From Dokdonella_A sp963775445 (GTDB lineage Bacteria > Pseudomonadota > Gammaproteobacteria > Xanthomonadales > Rhodanobacteraceae): 64,000 nucleotides of DNA. The translations under genes were made by a program, and so were the position numbers. Position 1 is the stretch's first letter; each line of letters begins with the position of its first letter. Shown here one piece after another: positions 32,980 to 42,279 of the stretch. The stretch lies in assembly GCA_963775445.1 (NCBI GenBank), contig CAVZIT010000004.1, positions 1,984,001 through 2,048,000 of the forward strand, read 5' to 3'. The notes under the pieces are model-generated. The model worked only from the letters and a program-made list of their open reading frames with translations. It was not told the origin of the DNA and ran no database searches.

Positions 32980-34016
32980 AACCTATGCCCGGGAAAACCG
33001 GCTACTCGGTGATCGAGGATGCATCGCTTGCCGGGCGCAACACGTTCCGCGTGGCGGTGCGCACTCGTCGTCTGGTCGAAGTGCACGAGACCGGGATCGT
33101 CGGCGAGCTGTTTGATTCCGCGATGATGGAGGAAGAGCCCTTGTTGGTGCTCGGCGCCGGCAGCAACATTTTGTTCACGCGCAACTGGCCTGGCACGGTA
33201 CTGACAATCGCGGCTCGCGGCATCGAAGTGCTCGAGGATGTCGGCGACCGCGCGGTGGTGCGCGTGGATGCCGGCAAGAACTGGAACGATTTCGTCCAAT
33301 TCTCGCTCGACCACGGATGGGTCGGGCTCGAAAACCTTGCGCTGATTCCCGGAACAGTCGGCGCGGCCCCACTGCAGAACATCGGCGCGTACGGCGTTGA
33401 GCTCGCAGAATTCATCCACGCCGTACTTGCCTATGACCGCCGCAAACGGGCAATGGTGTATCTCGGCGCCAGCGAATGCGCCTTCGCGTACCGCGACTCG
33501 TTGTTCAAACACGAGTCGGGGCGTTATGTCATCACGGCGGTCGAGTTCGCTTTGCAACGAAGGCGCGAACTGGTCCTCGATTACGCAGGCGTCACTGAAG
33601 AACTCGCGGCGATGGGCATTGCGACGCCAACTGCGCGCAGCGTCGCCGACGCGATCATCCGGCTGCGGACACGCAAGCTGCCGAATCCTGCCGTGATCGG
33701 CAACGCGGGCAGCTTTTTCAAGAATCCGATGGTTGAGGTCGCCAAGGCCTCGGAATTGCGAGCCGCTTATCCGGGCTTGCCCACTTGGCCCATCACGCAA
33801 GAGCATGTGAAGCTTTCCGCGGCATGGCTGATTGAACGATGCAATTTCAAGGGGTTACGAGAGGGAGATGCAGCTGTTTCTGACCAACACGCACTGGTGC
33901 TGGTCAACCATGGCACCGCTACCGGTGCTGATATCCGCGCGCTGGCCGATCGCGTCCGCAAAAGTGTCAGCGACCGGTTCGGCATCGAGCTGGAGCCGGA
34001 GCCGCTCATCGTTTGA
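32976..34016 (+). CDS. murB: UDP-N-acetylenolpyruvoylglucosamine reductase
   Basis: A 346-residue type I MurB whose ATG overlaps the pyrD stop (ATGA). It has NTFRV near the N-terminus, the FAD-binding LLVLGAGSNILFT, WNDFVQFSLDHGWVGLENLALIPGTVGAAPLQNIGAYGVEL, the YRDSLFK motif, and the catalytic Ser in IGNAGSFFKNP. The long insert between strands and the C-terminal LIERCNFKGLREGDAAVSDQHALVLVNHGTATG fit E. coli-type MurB. It makes UDP-N-acetylmuramate for peptidoglycan. Coupling to pyrD is a conserved-looking but not obviously functional link. Confidence 0.95.
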   Translation: MKPMPGKTGYSVIEDASLAGRNTFRVAVRTRRLVEVHETGIVGELFDSAMMEEEPLLVLGAGSNILFTRNWPGTVLTIAARGIEVLEDVGDRAVVRVDAGKNWNDFVQFSLDHGWVGLENLALIPGTVGAAPLQNIGAYGVELAEFIHAVLAYDRRKRAMVYLGASECAFAYRDSLFKHESGRYVITAVEFALQRRRELVLDYAGVTEELAAMGIATPTARSVADAIIRLRTRKLPNPAVIGNAGSFFKNPMVEVAKASELRAAYPGLPTWPITQEHVKLSAAWLIERCNFKGLREGDAAVSDQHALVLVNHGTATGADIRALADRVRKSVSDRFGIELEPEPLIV

Positions 34017-34158
34017 GCCGCGTTTCGTGCACGGGATCACGCTTCGTGCGTGCCAAACATGCGTAAATCCAGCGACACGGTTCGTGCTCGTGTGCATTCG
34101 TCGGCACCCGTAATGCTGCATCGGCGGCCACGAATCTTCGAGCTTCGGGAGGAAATCC

Positions 34159-36021
34159 ATGGGAGCAGCGAGCGCGCAGTCGGTTTTTGTCGCTACACGG
34201 CGACGGCTGTTCACGATGCTGGCAGCCAGTGTCGGCGGGAACGTCACCGATCCGTCCCTCGCCCTGCGGCGACCTGGCCGCGATGGTTTGCGCAATGCCG
34301 ATTTGCCCGCCAGTCCGTCGATGCTGACTTTTCCGCCGCCGGCCGTGCGCTGGTTGTCGCGCTGCACGTTCGGTTTCACCCAAGCCGATCTTGGGGATTT
34401 CAATGCACTCGGCTCCGCAGACGATGCACGCTGGCAGGCGTGGATAACTCAGCAACTCGATCCGGCCGCTATCGACGATGCCGCCTGTGACGCGCGCATC
34501 GCCAGTGCCGGTTATGTCACGCTGGCCAAGAGCGCAAACCAGCTCTGGACCGATCATCATGCGGTGACCGACAACTACTTCCTGCGCATGTTGCCTGTCT
34601 CCGAGAGCGAATGCGCGACCCTGGTCCGGCAGACCTACAGCCGACGTCAACTCTACGAGATCGTCGTGGACTTCTGGCACGACCATTTCAGCGTGTTCGG
34701 ATGGGACTACGACGGCGGCCCGATGTTTCCGGCGTTCGACCGCGACGCGATCCGTCCTTACGGCAACGCCCTCGGCAATTTCCGCAGCATGTTGCAGGCA
34801 GTCGGACAGGCCGCCTCGATGATGTACATGCTCGATCTGTACGCGAACGAAGCCGGCCATCCCAACGAGAATTATTCGCGCGAGCTGATGGAGCTGCACA
34901 CGCTCGGAACCGAAAACTACGGCGGCATCGTCCAGGACCCGGACAGCCCGGCGAACCTCGAACTGCTCGGTCATTTCACTGCGTGGGACGGAACAGAGGA
35001 GCGGCTCAAGTACGTCGACGACGACGTGTACGAGACGGCGCGCGCGATGAGCGGCTGGACGATTTCGGGCGCGAACTACCCGTACGACCCGATCAATGGC
35101 GCACCACTCGGTGAGTTCGCCTACGACGATTCGCGCCACGACCAGCTTACCAAGCACATCCTGGCTCGTTACTTTCCAGCCTATCAGCGCCAGGCAGACG
35201 GCACGACGCTGTACGACATGCTCGCCCAGCACCCGGGTACCGCACATCACATCGCCGGCAAGTTGTGTGCGCGCTTCGTCGGCGACAATCCATCATCGAC
35301 GCTGGTGCAAGACGCCGCAAACATCTTCAACCAGGCTTGGGAAGCGCCCGACCAGATTGCGCAGGTCTTGCGGATCATCCTGCAATCGGACGAGTTCAAG
35401 ACGTCCTGGGGAACCAAGATGAAGCGTCCCGCGCTGTCCGCGGTCAGCGCGCTGCGCGCGGGCGCCGCGGATTTCACGCCGGTACCCGACAACAATCCGA
35501 ATATCTACACCCCCGCCGAGGAATTCATGGGCCGGTTGCAGGCGGCCGGTCATCGTTTGTTCTATTGGCCGGCACCGAACGGCTACCCGGACAAGCAGGA
35601 ACAATGGTCGAGTACCGGCGCGCTTGGCATGACCTTCAGGCTGCTGCCGCGGCTGCTCGAAATGCATCAGGTCGAGAGCTACAACAACACGTATCCGTTT
35701 CTTCTCGACGTGCAGGGCCAGACGCTCGACGCTTATCAGGATCCAGCCCAGCGCAACGCGGCCAACATCATCGGCTACTGGTGTGACCGCATCCTCGGCT
35801 ATCGGCCCGAACCAACGCACACCGTGGCAGTCGATTTCTTCCGCCAGAATGCAGCGCCTACCGATGCGCTGGATCTCGTGACCGACGGCGAGGATGACAA
35901 CGGCCAGCCGACGCACACCGGCGTGTGGAACCTCAACAATCTGTCGCAGCATTACACCATTGCGCGGCTGCGTGTGACGATCGGCCTGATCCTCACCAGC
36001 CCCGAATTTCTGCGCCGCTAG
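34159..36021 (+). CDS. DUF1800 family protein
   Basis: A 620-residue protein. The N-terminus (about 1-25) has Arg residues before a short hydrophobic stretch (ATRRRLFTMLAASVGG), an unusual or weak Tat-like leader. The body has the DUF1800 landmarks: WLSRCTFGFTQADL, RQLYEIVVDFWHDHFSVF, YGNALGNFRSMLQAVGQAASMMYMLD, PNENYSRELMELHTLG, a calcium-like acidic stretch, HHIAGKLCARFV, and ILTSPEFLRR. DUF1800 proteins are almost always encoded directly before a DUF1501 protein, as here, with 11 bases between the genes. Their biochemical function is not established. The conserved H-DHF and NENYSREL blocks suggest a metal- or sulfate-related site. Confidence 0.88.
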   Translation: MGAASAQSVFVATRRRLFTMLAASVGGNVTDPSLALRRPGRDGLRNADLPASPSMLTFPPPAVRWLSRCTFGFTQADLGDFNALGSADDARWQAWITQQLDPAAIDDAACDARIASAGYVTLAKSANQLWTDHHAVTDNYFLRMLPVSESECATLVRQTYSRRQLYEIVVDFWHDHFSVFGWDYDGGPMFPAFDRDAIRPYGNALGNFRSMLQAVGQAASMMYMLDLYANEAGHPNENYSRELMELHTLGTENYGGIVQDPDSPANLELLGHFTAWDGTEERLKYVDDDVYETARAMSGWTISGANYPYDPINGAPLGEFAYDDSRHDQLTKHILARYFPAYQRQADGTTLYDMLAQHPGTAHHIAGKLCARFVGDNPSSTLVQDAANIFNQAWEAPDQIAQVLRIILQSDEFKTSWGTKMKRPALSAVSALRAGAADFTPVPDNNPNIYTPAEEFMGRLQAAGHRLFYWPAPNGYPDKQEQWSSTGALGMTFRLLPRLLEMHQVESYNNTYPFLLDVQGQTLDAYQDPAQRNAANIIGYWCDRILGYRPEPTHTVAVDFFRQNAAPTDALDLVTDGEDDNGQPTHTGVWNLNNLSQHYTIARLRVTIGLILTSPEFLRR

Positions 36022-36032
36022 GAGCATCCGCA

Positions 36033-37442
36033 ATGACCCGCATCAACCGGCGCGATTTTCTCAAGACCTGCGGCGTGGCCAGCCTCGCGGCAGGTTACGG
36101 CGAGCGCGCCCTCGCCTATTTCGCGCCGCAATCGCTGCTTCCGGCCGATGCCACCAACGACACCCTGGTCGTCGTTTTCCTGCGCTATGCGATGGATGGC
36201 CTGAGCCTGTTGCCGCCCGGTGCGAACAGTCCTTATCGCGCCGATTACGAGACCAATCGTGTTGCGACGCGCATACCCACATCCGGCACCGGCGCTGCGC
36301 TCACGCTCAACGGCACCGATTGGGCCCTGCACCCACGGGCCGGTGCGTTGCGCGATTTGTTCAATTCCAATCGTCTGGCCGTCATTACCGCGGCCGGCCA
36401 GTTGCAGCCGGTCCCGGTCGTGCGCAGCCACTTCGAGGCGCAATCGAATCTCGAGTTCGGATTCGGTGGCGGTAGCGGGACCAACATCGGCTGGCTCACG
36501 AGGCATCTTGTCAGCGGCGGCCTTCCGCCCACCGTCGCGCTCCCGGCAACGTCACTGGGCAGCATCACTGCAAGCAGTCTGCTCGGCAGCACCGATGCGA
36601 TCACAATGAATAGTGCGTCGGATTTTCGTCTCGATACCTACCACTGGTCCTGGCAAAACGACGATCCCGCGCATGGTCTGGTCGGCGCGGTAACCCGCAC
36701 CAACGATCTGTGGGGCAGCGCAACGCTGCTCGAGGCGGCCGGCACCGATACGCTGTCGTCACTCGCCCTTCTACGCCCGATTGATTTCAATCTTTACGAT
36801 GCAAACAGCCATCCAGATGGCTATCAACCGTCGGGCGGCGCCAACTACGATCTGCAATACAACAGCGGCTTCGGCTCCCAGCTGCGCAACGCGGCGCAAC
36901 TGATCAAGTTGAATCTGGGTTTGCGCGCGGTAACGATCGATCTCGGCAACTGGGACACGCACGTCAATCAGGGCAATCCGACCCAGAGTTACGACTGGTT
37001 CGGCAACCAGGTCGAGAGCCTGTCCGAGGGCCTCGGTGCATTCCATACGGACCTCGCGAGCGATCCGGCGGGTGATTACACACAGAACGTCAGCGTGATC
37101 GTTGTCAGCGAGTTCGGTCGCCGCGTGCAGGAAAACTCGAACAACGGCACCGATCATGGCTACGGCAACGTGATGCTCGCGCTCGGCGGGTCGGTCAATG
37201 GCGGCCAGATTTACGGCCAGTTCCAGGGACTGGCGTCCGATGAGCTGTTCGAGGGGACCGACGTGGCCGTTACAACGGATTATCGGCGGATCGTTTCGGA
37301 AGCACTGATACGGCGCATGGGCAACCCGAACATCTACTACGTGTTCCCCACTTACTCAGGCTACTCGCCACTCGGAATTTTCTCGGGCCCGGATCTGCCG
37401 CCAGGTACGTTCGATACGATCTTCGGCAACGGTTTCGATTGA
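36033..37442 (+). CDS. DUF1501 family Tat-exported protein with NGFD tail
   Basis: A 469-residue protein from the ATG at 36033 with GGAG eight bases upstream. A clear Tat signal (INRRDFLKTCGVASLAAG) opens it. The body is the DUF1501 alkaline-phosphatase-like fold: TLVVVFLRYAMDGLSLLPP, WALHPRAGALRDLFNSNRLAVI, ITIDLGNWDTHVNQG, and VIVVSEFGRRVQENSNNGTDHGYGNVMLALGG with candidate metal ligands Asp, His and Glu. It ends FDTIFGNGFD, the same type of tail as the S53 and S8 proteases in this window. It is paired with the DUF1800 gene, and both are probably periplasmic. Substrate unknown. Confidence 0.88.
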   Translation: MTRINRRDFLKTCGVASLAAGYGERALAYFAPQSLLPADATNDTLVVVFLRYAMDGLSLLPPGANSPYRADYETNRVATRIPTSGTGAALTLNGTDWALHPRAGALRDLFNSNRLAVITAAGQLQPVPVVRSHFEAQSNLEFGFGGGSGTNIGWLTRHLVSGGLPPTVALPATSLGSITASSLLGSTDAITMNSASDFRLDTYHWSWQNDDPAHGLVGAVTRTNDLWGSATLLEAAGTDTLSSLALLRPIDFNLYDANSHPDGYQPSGGANYDLQYNSGFGSQLRNAAQLIKLNLGLRAVTIDLGNWDTHVNQGNPTQSYDWFGNQVESLSEGLGAFHTDLASDPAGDYTQNVSVIVVSEFGRRVQENSNNGTDHGYGNVMLALGGSVNGGQIYGQFQGLASDELFEGTDVAVTTDYRRIVSEALIRRMGNPNIYYVFPTYSGYSPLGIFSGPDLPPGTFDTIFGNGFD

Positions 37443-37559
37443 ATCCGCAGCGGTGATCCGATCGCGGGCGACGACGCGCGTATGGCGTCATCCGGATAGT
37501 TTGTTCGAGATGCGTCGGGCATCGACCGAGAATTCCGCGACGGGCCCGCGGATCGATCC

Positions 37560-38462
37560 CTAGTCGCAATGCTCGCAGCGGAAAAACAGATCGAGCGATG
37601 AATCCCCGGAGTGCGCCTGACCTAGGCTGATGGTCCCGCTCTTGCGCAAATGGAATTCATCGCGATGCACAGTGTGCTCCTCTTCATCACCCACGCGAAC
37701 CCAGGAGCCGTTGGTCGATTTGTCGATGAAGACGAAATGACCGCGCTTCCATTCAATGATCGCGTGGTTGCGCGATATCCACTCCGCTTCGACAGTCAGC
37801 GTGTTGCCGGCATCGCGCCCTATCGTGAAAGGTTGAGACACTTCGTCGACTTCGAATGCCTGGCTCTGAAAACGCAGCGACAAGCGTACGCGTGCTGCGT
37901 CGCTGGTCGCCTGCGTGGCGCGTTGTACCAGCGTGATGTCGGTCCGGTCCTCCTGCCAGAGAACATCGACGATTTCGATCGGCAACAGTTTGCCCGCTAC
38001 CCGCGCGGTTCCAAGCGAGCGCATTTCGAGCGCCCCGGCAGAACTGATGCCCTGCGCACTGATCGCGGTGGCGACGATCTGATCCCGCCTCGCAATCGCC
38101 GCCATGCGCGCAGCGACGTTGACCGCGTCACCGAACACGTCCTTGGCTTCGACCAGCGCGCCGCCGTGGTGAAGACCCACGCGGATACCGAGGTTGTCGG
38201 CGACGAAAACCGGGTCCTGCTTGACGCGCCGCTGCATGTCGGTGGCCGCCAGCAGCCCCTGCATCGCCGCCGGAAACGTACACATGATTTCGTCCCCGAT
38301 CGTCTTGATCAGGCGGCCACCATGACTGACCACGATTTCCACCAGCGCATTGAGCACATTGGCAATGATGCGACGCGCCTCCTCATCGCCGCGCAATTCG
38401 AACAGCTTGGTGCTGCCCGACACGTCCGCGAACAGGATCGTGATCGATTGACGTTCATTCAT
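37560..38462 (-). CDS. Class III adenylate/guanylate cyclase fused to an FHA domain
   Basis: A 300-residue cytosolic protein. The cyclase homology domain (about 1-185) has the two metal-binding Asp (ILFADVSGSTKLFE, KTIGDEIMCTF) and the transition-state residues in DVFGDAVNVAARMAAIA, so it is probably active. A short linker leads to an FHA domain (about 215-290) with FTIGRDAGNTL, WISRNHAIIEW and DKSTNGSWV, which binds phosphothreonine peptides. The layout suggests cyclic-nucleotide production controlled by a Ser/Thr kinase, though none is encoded nearby. The last residues RCEHCD hold two cysteines. Its ATG overlaps the stop of a small upstream ORF. Confidence 0.9.
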   Translation of the reverse strand: MNERQSITILFADVSGSTKLFELRGDEEARRIIANVLNALVEIVVSHGGRLIKTIGDEIMCTFPAAMQGLLAATDMQRRVKQDPVFVADNLGIRVGLHHGGALVEAKDVFGDAVNVAARMAAIARRDQIVATAISAQGISSAGALEMRSLGTARVAGKLLPIEIVDVLWQEDRTDITLVQRATQATSDAARVRLSLRFQSQAFEVDEVSQPFTIGRDAGNTLTVEAEWISRNHAIIEWKRGHFVFIDKSTNGSWVRVGDEEEHTVHRDEFHLRKSGTISLGQAHSGDSSLDLFFRCEHCD

Positions 38463-38653
38463 ATGGCGTCATCATAGGCGAATCGCCAGCCGCACAAAAG
38501 GCGCGAGTCGGGATCAAACCACGCCGTGATCAACTCAGGTCTGTGGCAAGACTCGGCCGGCTCCGGCACGGTGATTCGACCGCAAGCAGGCGAAATCCGC
38601 GAGGGCGCACCACCAATCCGGCTTGCAGGGCTGGCCTGCGCGGACGGCCTCAA
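38459..38653 (-). CDS. Small ORF coupled to the cyclase-FHA gene, no recognised family
   Basis: A 64-codon frame whose TGA overlaps the ATG of the cyclase gene (ATGA), a typical sign of translational coupling in this genome. The second half (ELITAWFDPDSRLLCGWRFAYDDAI) looks protein-like, while the first half is Pro/Ser/Arg-rich. I do not recognise a family, and the start has no clear ribosome-binding site. It could be chance. Confidence 0.3.
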   Translation of the reverse strand: MRPSAQASPASRIGGAPSRISPACGRITVPEPAESCHRPELITAWFDPDSRLLCGWRFAYDDAI

Positions 38654-38684
38654 GGACTCTCAGGGTTGCCTTCCCATCGCGAAG

Positions 38685-40973
38685 TTACCGGTCCGCGGCG
38701 AATTTCCCTGCGGCCGCCAATATGTCAATCTCTGACGGCAATACGTGGAAGGCCGCGCCGGCCAGCGGCGTGTACGTATCGGCACCGACCACGCGTTCCA
38801 GGGGTTTGCAACCCTGTCCACTTTCGACTATCGCGCTGATGATGCCCTCACCAACGCTGGCGGAATGGCGGCCTTCGTCGACGATCAGGATGCGCCGCGC
38901 GCTCTTGGCATGCTCGGCCACCAGAACTTCGTTCAGGGGGACCAGCCAGCGCAGATCGACCACGCGGGTATTCCACCCATGCCGTGTCCGGATTTCGCGA
39001 GCGGCCCTGAGGCTCATCGGAACGCCGTTGCCATAGGTGAAAATCACGATGTCCTCGGCGTCCTCATCGTAGATGCGCGCCTCCCCGAGCGCCATGGCCC
39101 GATCCGGCGCCGGATATTCGGTAAGCCACAGCCCGTCACCGGACTCGTACAGATCCTTCGTCATGTACAGTGCTATCGGTTCGAGGAATACCGACACGCG
39201 GCCGTCGACCCGTGCCAGCGCGGCAAGTGTGCGCAACATCATCGCCGCATCGTCGCCGCGGCTCGCACAACCCACCACGAGCCCGGGAATGTCGCGCAGA
39301 GCCGCAATCGAATTGTCGTTGTGGAAATGACCGCCGAAGCCGCGCTGATAACCGAGCCCCGCGATGCGCACGATCATCGGGTTTCGGTATTGATCATTGG
39401 AAAAGAACTGCAGCGAAGCCGCCTCGCCACGAATCTGGTCGCAGGCATTGTGGAAATACGCCAGATACTGGATTTCCGGGATCGGCAGCATTCCCATGTT
39501 GGCATAGCCCTGCGCAAGTCCGAGAATCATGGTCTCGTCGAGCAAGGTGTTGAAAACGCGCGCGCTCTTGAATGCCTTGTGCAATCCCTTGGTAATCGTA
39601 TAGACGCCACCCTTGCGCGCGACGTCTTCGCCGAAGACCAGCGTCTCGGGGTACTTGCACATGAGGTCGTGCAGCGCATGATTGATCTGGATGGCCAAAT
39701 GGCGTGGCGGCAAGCTCTCGGGCAATTTTCCCGCGCCAAAGACGGTCGCGCGTTTTTCCGCATGGTCGAAGCGTGCCGCCTCGGCAGCCACCGCTTGCGG
39801 CGTGTACGGCGCGAGCGGCGCGATGACGTCGGCGAGACTGGTCAACTTGGGGCGACGATCGGCTTCGGCGGCGGCAGCGGAGCAACGCGCACGCACCGAT
39901 TCGTATTTCGCCAACAGCGCGTCCGCCGTGAACAGTCCGGCGTCGAGGGCAATCGATGCCGAACGGAGCAGCGGATCGGTCGCCTCGAGTGCCATCAGGT
40001 CGTCGATCGTGCGCCACTCGATTTCGAAATCGGTGCCGGCATGACCCATGAGGCGCGTCGTGCGCAAATGCAGGAAGGTCGGCCGGCGCGTCGAGCGGCA
40101 ATGCTCGAGCGCGCACGCGACGCCGCCGTAGCCTTCGGCGAGATCGAGCCCGTTCGCGAAGAAATAATCCAGACCCTCGCGTCGCGCAAAGGAATTGGCG
40201 ATCCAGCCGTCGGGCGTCTTGACCGAAATGCCGATGCCGTTGTCCTCGCACACGAAAAGGACCGGTGCTGGGAGACGTTGGTAGGTGGTCCATTGCGCGG
40301 CATTGAACGCGGTCTGCGCCGTCGCATGGTTTGCCGACGCATCGCCGAACGAGCAGATCACGATGGAATCGCTTGGAATCGGCAGCTCGTGACCAATCCG
40401 CGGCGCCTGTTCGATCGCAACGGCGGTTCCAAATGCCTTGGGCAAATGCGAGGCGATGGTCGACGTCTGGGGCAACACCCACAGCGGTTTTGATCCCCAA
40501 ACCTTGTGGCGGCCGCCGGATATGGAATCCTCGCTGCTGGCCGCGAACGACAGAGCGGCGTCCATGACCGGATCCATCGGGTTCCCGTCCGCGTCCGGAA
40601 GCTTGCGAAAACGCTCCGCCATGAACGCGCCCGAGCGGTAATGCAGAAACGCCGGATCGGTATACCGCGCGAGGCGCGCGATCATGGCGTTGCCTTCGTG
40701 CCCGGACGAACCGATCGTGTAGAACACCTTGTTCTGGACGCGCAGCGCGCGCGCCATCAAATCGAGATGGCGCGAGATGAGTTGCGATTCGAACAATTCG
40801 AGGAAATCCCGCACCGAACAGTCGCTGTGCGGCAGCACCGCTTCGTCTGGGTGCGGAGCAACCCGCGCGCTGCCGGTCCAGTTGCGCACGAACTCGGTGA
40901 AGTTCTGATCGACCACCTCGGCGCGATTGACGTTGCGATGGCGCGCAGGCGGAGAGTGAGTGGTGATTGACAT
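38685..40973 (-). CDS. Fused E1 alpha-beta component of a branched-chain 2-oxoacid dehydrogenase
   Basis: 762 residues from the ATG at 40973 (the frame is open 41 codons upstream). The alpha half (about 1-350) has the HYRSGAFMAER region, the thiamine-diphosphate motif beginning GDASANHATAQTAFNAAQW, ENNGIGIS read here as EDNGIGISVKTP, and the LRTTRLMGHAGTD loop. The beta half (about 420-762) has ETLVFGEDVARKGGVYTITKGL, DETMILGLAQGYANMGMLPIPEIQYLAYF, GFGGHFHNDNSIAALRDIPGL and RTRHGWNTRVVDLRWLVPLN. It decarboxylates a 2-oxoacid and transfers the acyl group to lipoyl-E2. No E2 or E3 gene is adjacent, so a shared E2 must serve it. In this group it may feed branched acyl-CoA to fatty acid synthesis. 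Confidence 0.87.
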   Translation of the reverse strand: MSITTHSPPARHRNVNRAEVVDQNFTEFVRNWTGSARVAPHPDEAVLPHSDCSVRDFLELFESQLISRHLDLMARALRVQNKVFYTIGSSGHEGNAMIARLARYTDPAFLHYRSGAFMAERFRKLPDADGNPMDPVMDAALSFAASSEDSISGGRHKVWGSKPLWVLPQTSTIASHLPKAFGTAVAIEQAPRIGHELPIPSDSIVICSFGDASANHATAQTAFNAAQWTTYQRLPAPVLFVCEDNGIGISVKTPDGWIANSFARREGLDYFFANGLDLAEGYGGVACALEHCRSTRRPTFLHLRTTRLMGHAGTDFEIEWRTIDDLMALEATDPLLRSASIALDAGLFTADALLAKYESVRARCSAAAAEADRRPKLTSLADVIAPLAPYTPQAVAAEAARFDHAEKRATVFGAGKLPESLPPRHLAIQINHALHDLMCKYPETLVFGEDVARKGGVYTITKGLHKAFKSARVFNTLLDETMILGLAQGYANMGMLPIPEIQYLAYFHNACDQIRGEAASLQFFSNDQYRNPMIVRIAGLGYQRGFGGHFHNDNSIAALRDIPGLVVGCASRGDDAAMMLRTLAALARVDGRVSVFLEPIALYMTKDLYESGDGLWLTEYPAPDRAMALGEARIYDEDAEDIVIFTYGNGVPMSLRAAREIRTRHGWNTRVVDLRWLVPLNEVLVAEHAKSARRILIVDEGRHSASVGEGIISAIVESGQGCKPLERVVGADTYTPLAGAAFHVLPSEIDILAAAGKFAADR

Positions 40974-41005
40974 GAGCGGGAGAGCAAACGGATACGTGCC
41001 CGGTA

Positions 41006-41647
41006 TTATCTCGATTGCGCAATCAGGGCGAGGTTTTCGGCATCGAGTTGCGCCATCGGTACGAATCCTTCTTGTGTGCGAACCCGGTCCAGCCAATCGC
41101 GCAGCGCCGCATACCGGGTCAGGTCAAACCCGCCATCGGCAGCGCAGTGACTGTACGCGAACAGCGCGATGTCGGCGATGCCATAGGTACTGCCGCTGAA
41201 CCAGGGACACTCGACCAGGTGCTTTTCCATTACCGCAAGCGCCTCATGTCCGCGTTCGCGCAAGCGTGGTAATTCAGCCCGGCGCGCATGGTCCAACGGC
41301 GTCCATCCGCAGATGAAACGCGCGACGGCGATGTGAGGCTCATGGCTGTACTGCTCGAAGAACATCCATGACAGCGCCTGCGCACGCTGCCAGGAATCGC
41401 CGGCGAAATACGGAGTGCCTTCGGCCAGCCAGTACAGGATCGCGTTGGATTCGGTCAATACACGGCCGTCGTCGAGCTCGATCAATGGCACTTTGCCGTT
41501 GGGATTTTTCCGCAGATATTCCGGCGTGCGCGTGGCGCCATGCGCACTGTCGATCTCGATCCACTCGTGTGCGCGGCCCAGATGCGCGAGCAGCATGCGA
41601 ATCTTGTGGCAATTGCCCGACGGGGAGTGGCCGTAAACCGTGATCAT
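41006..41647 (-). CDS. Glutathione S-transferase family protein
   Basis: A 213-residue GST from the ATG at 41647, which overlaps the GNAT stop by four bases. The thioredoxin-like N-domain has VYGHSPSGNCHKIRMLLAHLG with a Ser/Cys active-site region, NPNGKVPLIELDDG with the cis-Pro, and LTESNAILYWLAEGT (ES glutathione contact). The all-helical C-domain ends YGIADIALFAYSHCAADGGFDL. It is of the beta/theta-like bacterial type and could act on electrophiles. The physiological substrate is not known. It forms a two-gene unit with the acetyltransferase. Confidence 0.9.
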   Translation of the reverse strand: MITVYGHSPSGNCHKIRMLLAHLGRAHEWIEIDSAHGATRTPEYLRKNPNGKVPLIELDDGRVLTESNAILYWLAEGTPYFAGDSWQRAQALSWMFFEQYSHEPHIAVARFICGWTPLDHARRAELPRLRERGHEALAVMEKHLVECPWFSGSTYGIADIALFAYSHCAADGGFDLTRYAALRDWLDRVRTQEGFVPMAQLDAENLALIAQSR

Positions 41648-42240
41648 GCGGCGGATTCCCGATTGCGGTTTCGCGCGAACCATTGCGCGCGCGTCTGTCC
41701 CCAGATTTCCACTGTAACTTCTTCGAACGGCGGCGGCATGCGTCCCGGACCGCGCCGTGTCGAACCAAGTCTGCGCGCGACCGCCTGCGACATCGCATTA
41801 TCCGGTGCGATCGTGTGGATAACCTCGCTCCAACCGAGATTTGCGAAAGCCCAATCGATCGCCGCGGTTGCGCCTTCGGTCGCATAACCACGACCCCACA
41901 CCTTGCGCACAAGGCTCCACCCGACTTCGGTACCAGGCCAGCCTTCCGGCATCCACGGGCCGAGTCGGCCGATCCAGTCCCCGCTGACCTTCTCGATAAC
42001 GGCAAACATCGCGAAGCCCTGCATCGCCCATGCGCCGGCCATCGCGACGAAACCGCGCCACGCGACCGGACGGGATTGCACGCCACCGAGATGGCGCATG
42101 GCCTCCTCGTCGGTTGCGAACGCCGCCCAGCTGTCGAAGTCCTCCGGCTGCGGCGTGCGCAGGATGAGGCGTTCGGTTTCGATCCGGTAATTCGGCAACC
42201 GCACCGCATTGCTCATTGCGACGTTCCCATCACTCGCCAT
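41644..42240 (-). CDS. GNAT family N-acetyltransferase (RimJ/RimL type)
   Basis: A 198-residue acetyltransferase. It starts with the family entry motif ETERLILRTPQPEDFDSWAAF, continues with GFAMFAVIEKVSGDWIGRLGP and EVGWSLVRKVWGRGYATEGATAAIDWAF (acetyl-CoA pyrophosphate loop R-x-x-W-G-R-G-Y-A), and has the closing NAMSQAVARRLGSTRRG. RimJ/RimL-type enzymes acetylate N-terminal amines or small molecules. An internal ATG at 42216 is an equally good start. It is coupled to the GST. Confidence 0.88.
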   Translation of the reverse strand: MASDGNVAMSNAVRLPNYRIETERLILRTPQPEDFDSWAAFATDEEAMRHLGGVQSRPVAWRGFVAMAGAWAMQGFAMFAVIEKVSGDWIGRLGPWMPEGWPGTEVGWSLVRKVWGRGYATEGATAAIDWAFANLGWSEVIHTIAPDNAMSQAVARRLGSTRRGPGRMPPPFEEVTVEIWGQTRAQWFARNRNRESAA

Positions 42241-42279
42241 GCGACCTGCATTGTTCGGTCCCCGGATTGCGGCGGTGCG

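Noticed and set aside
39394..41022. 542-codon leftward frame within the E1 gene
   Set aside because: Out-of-frame shadow of the fused alpha-beta E1, which has all its motifs in the other frame.
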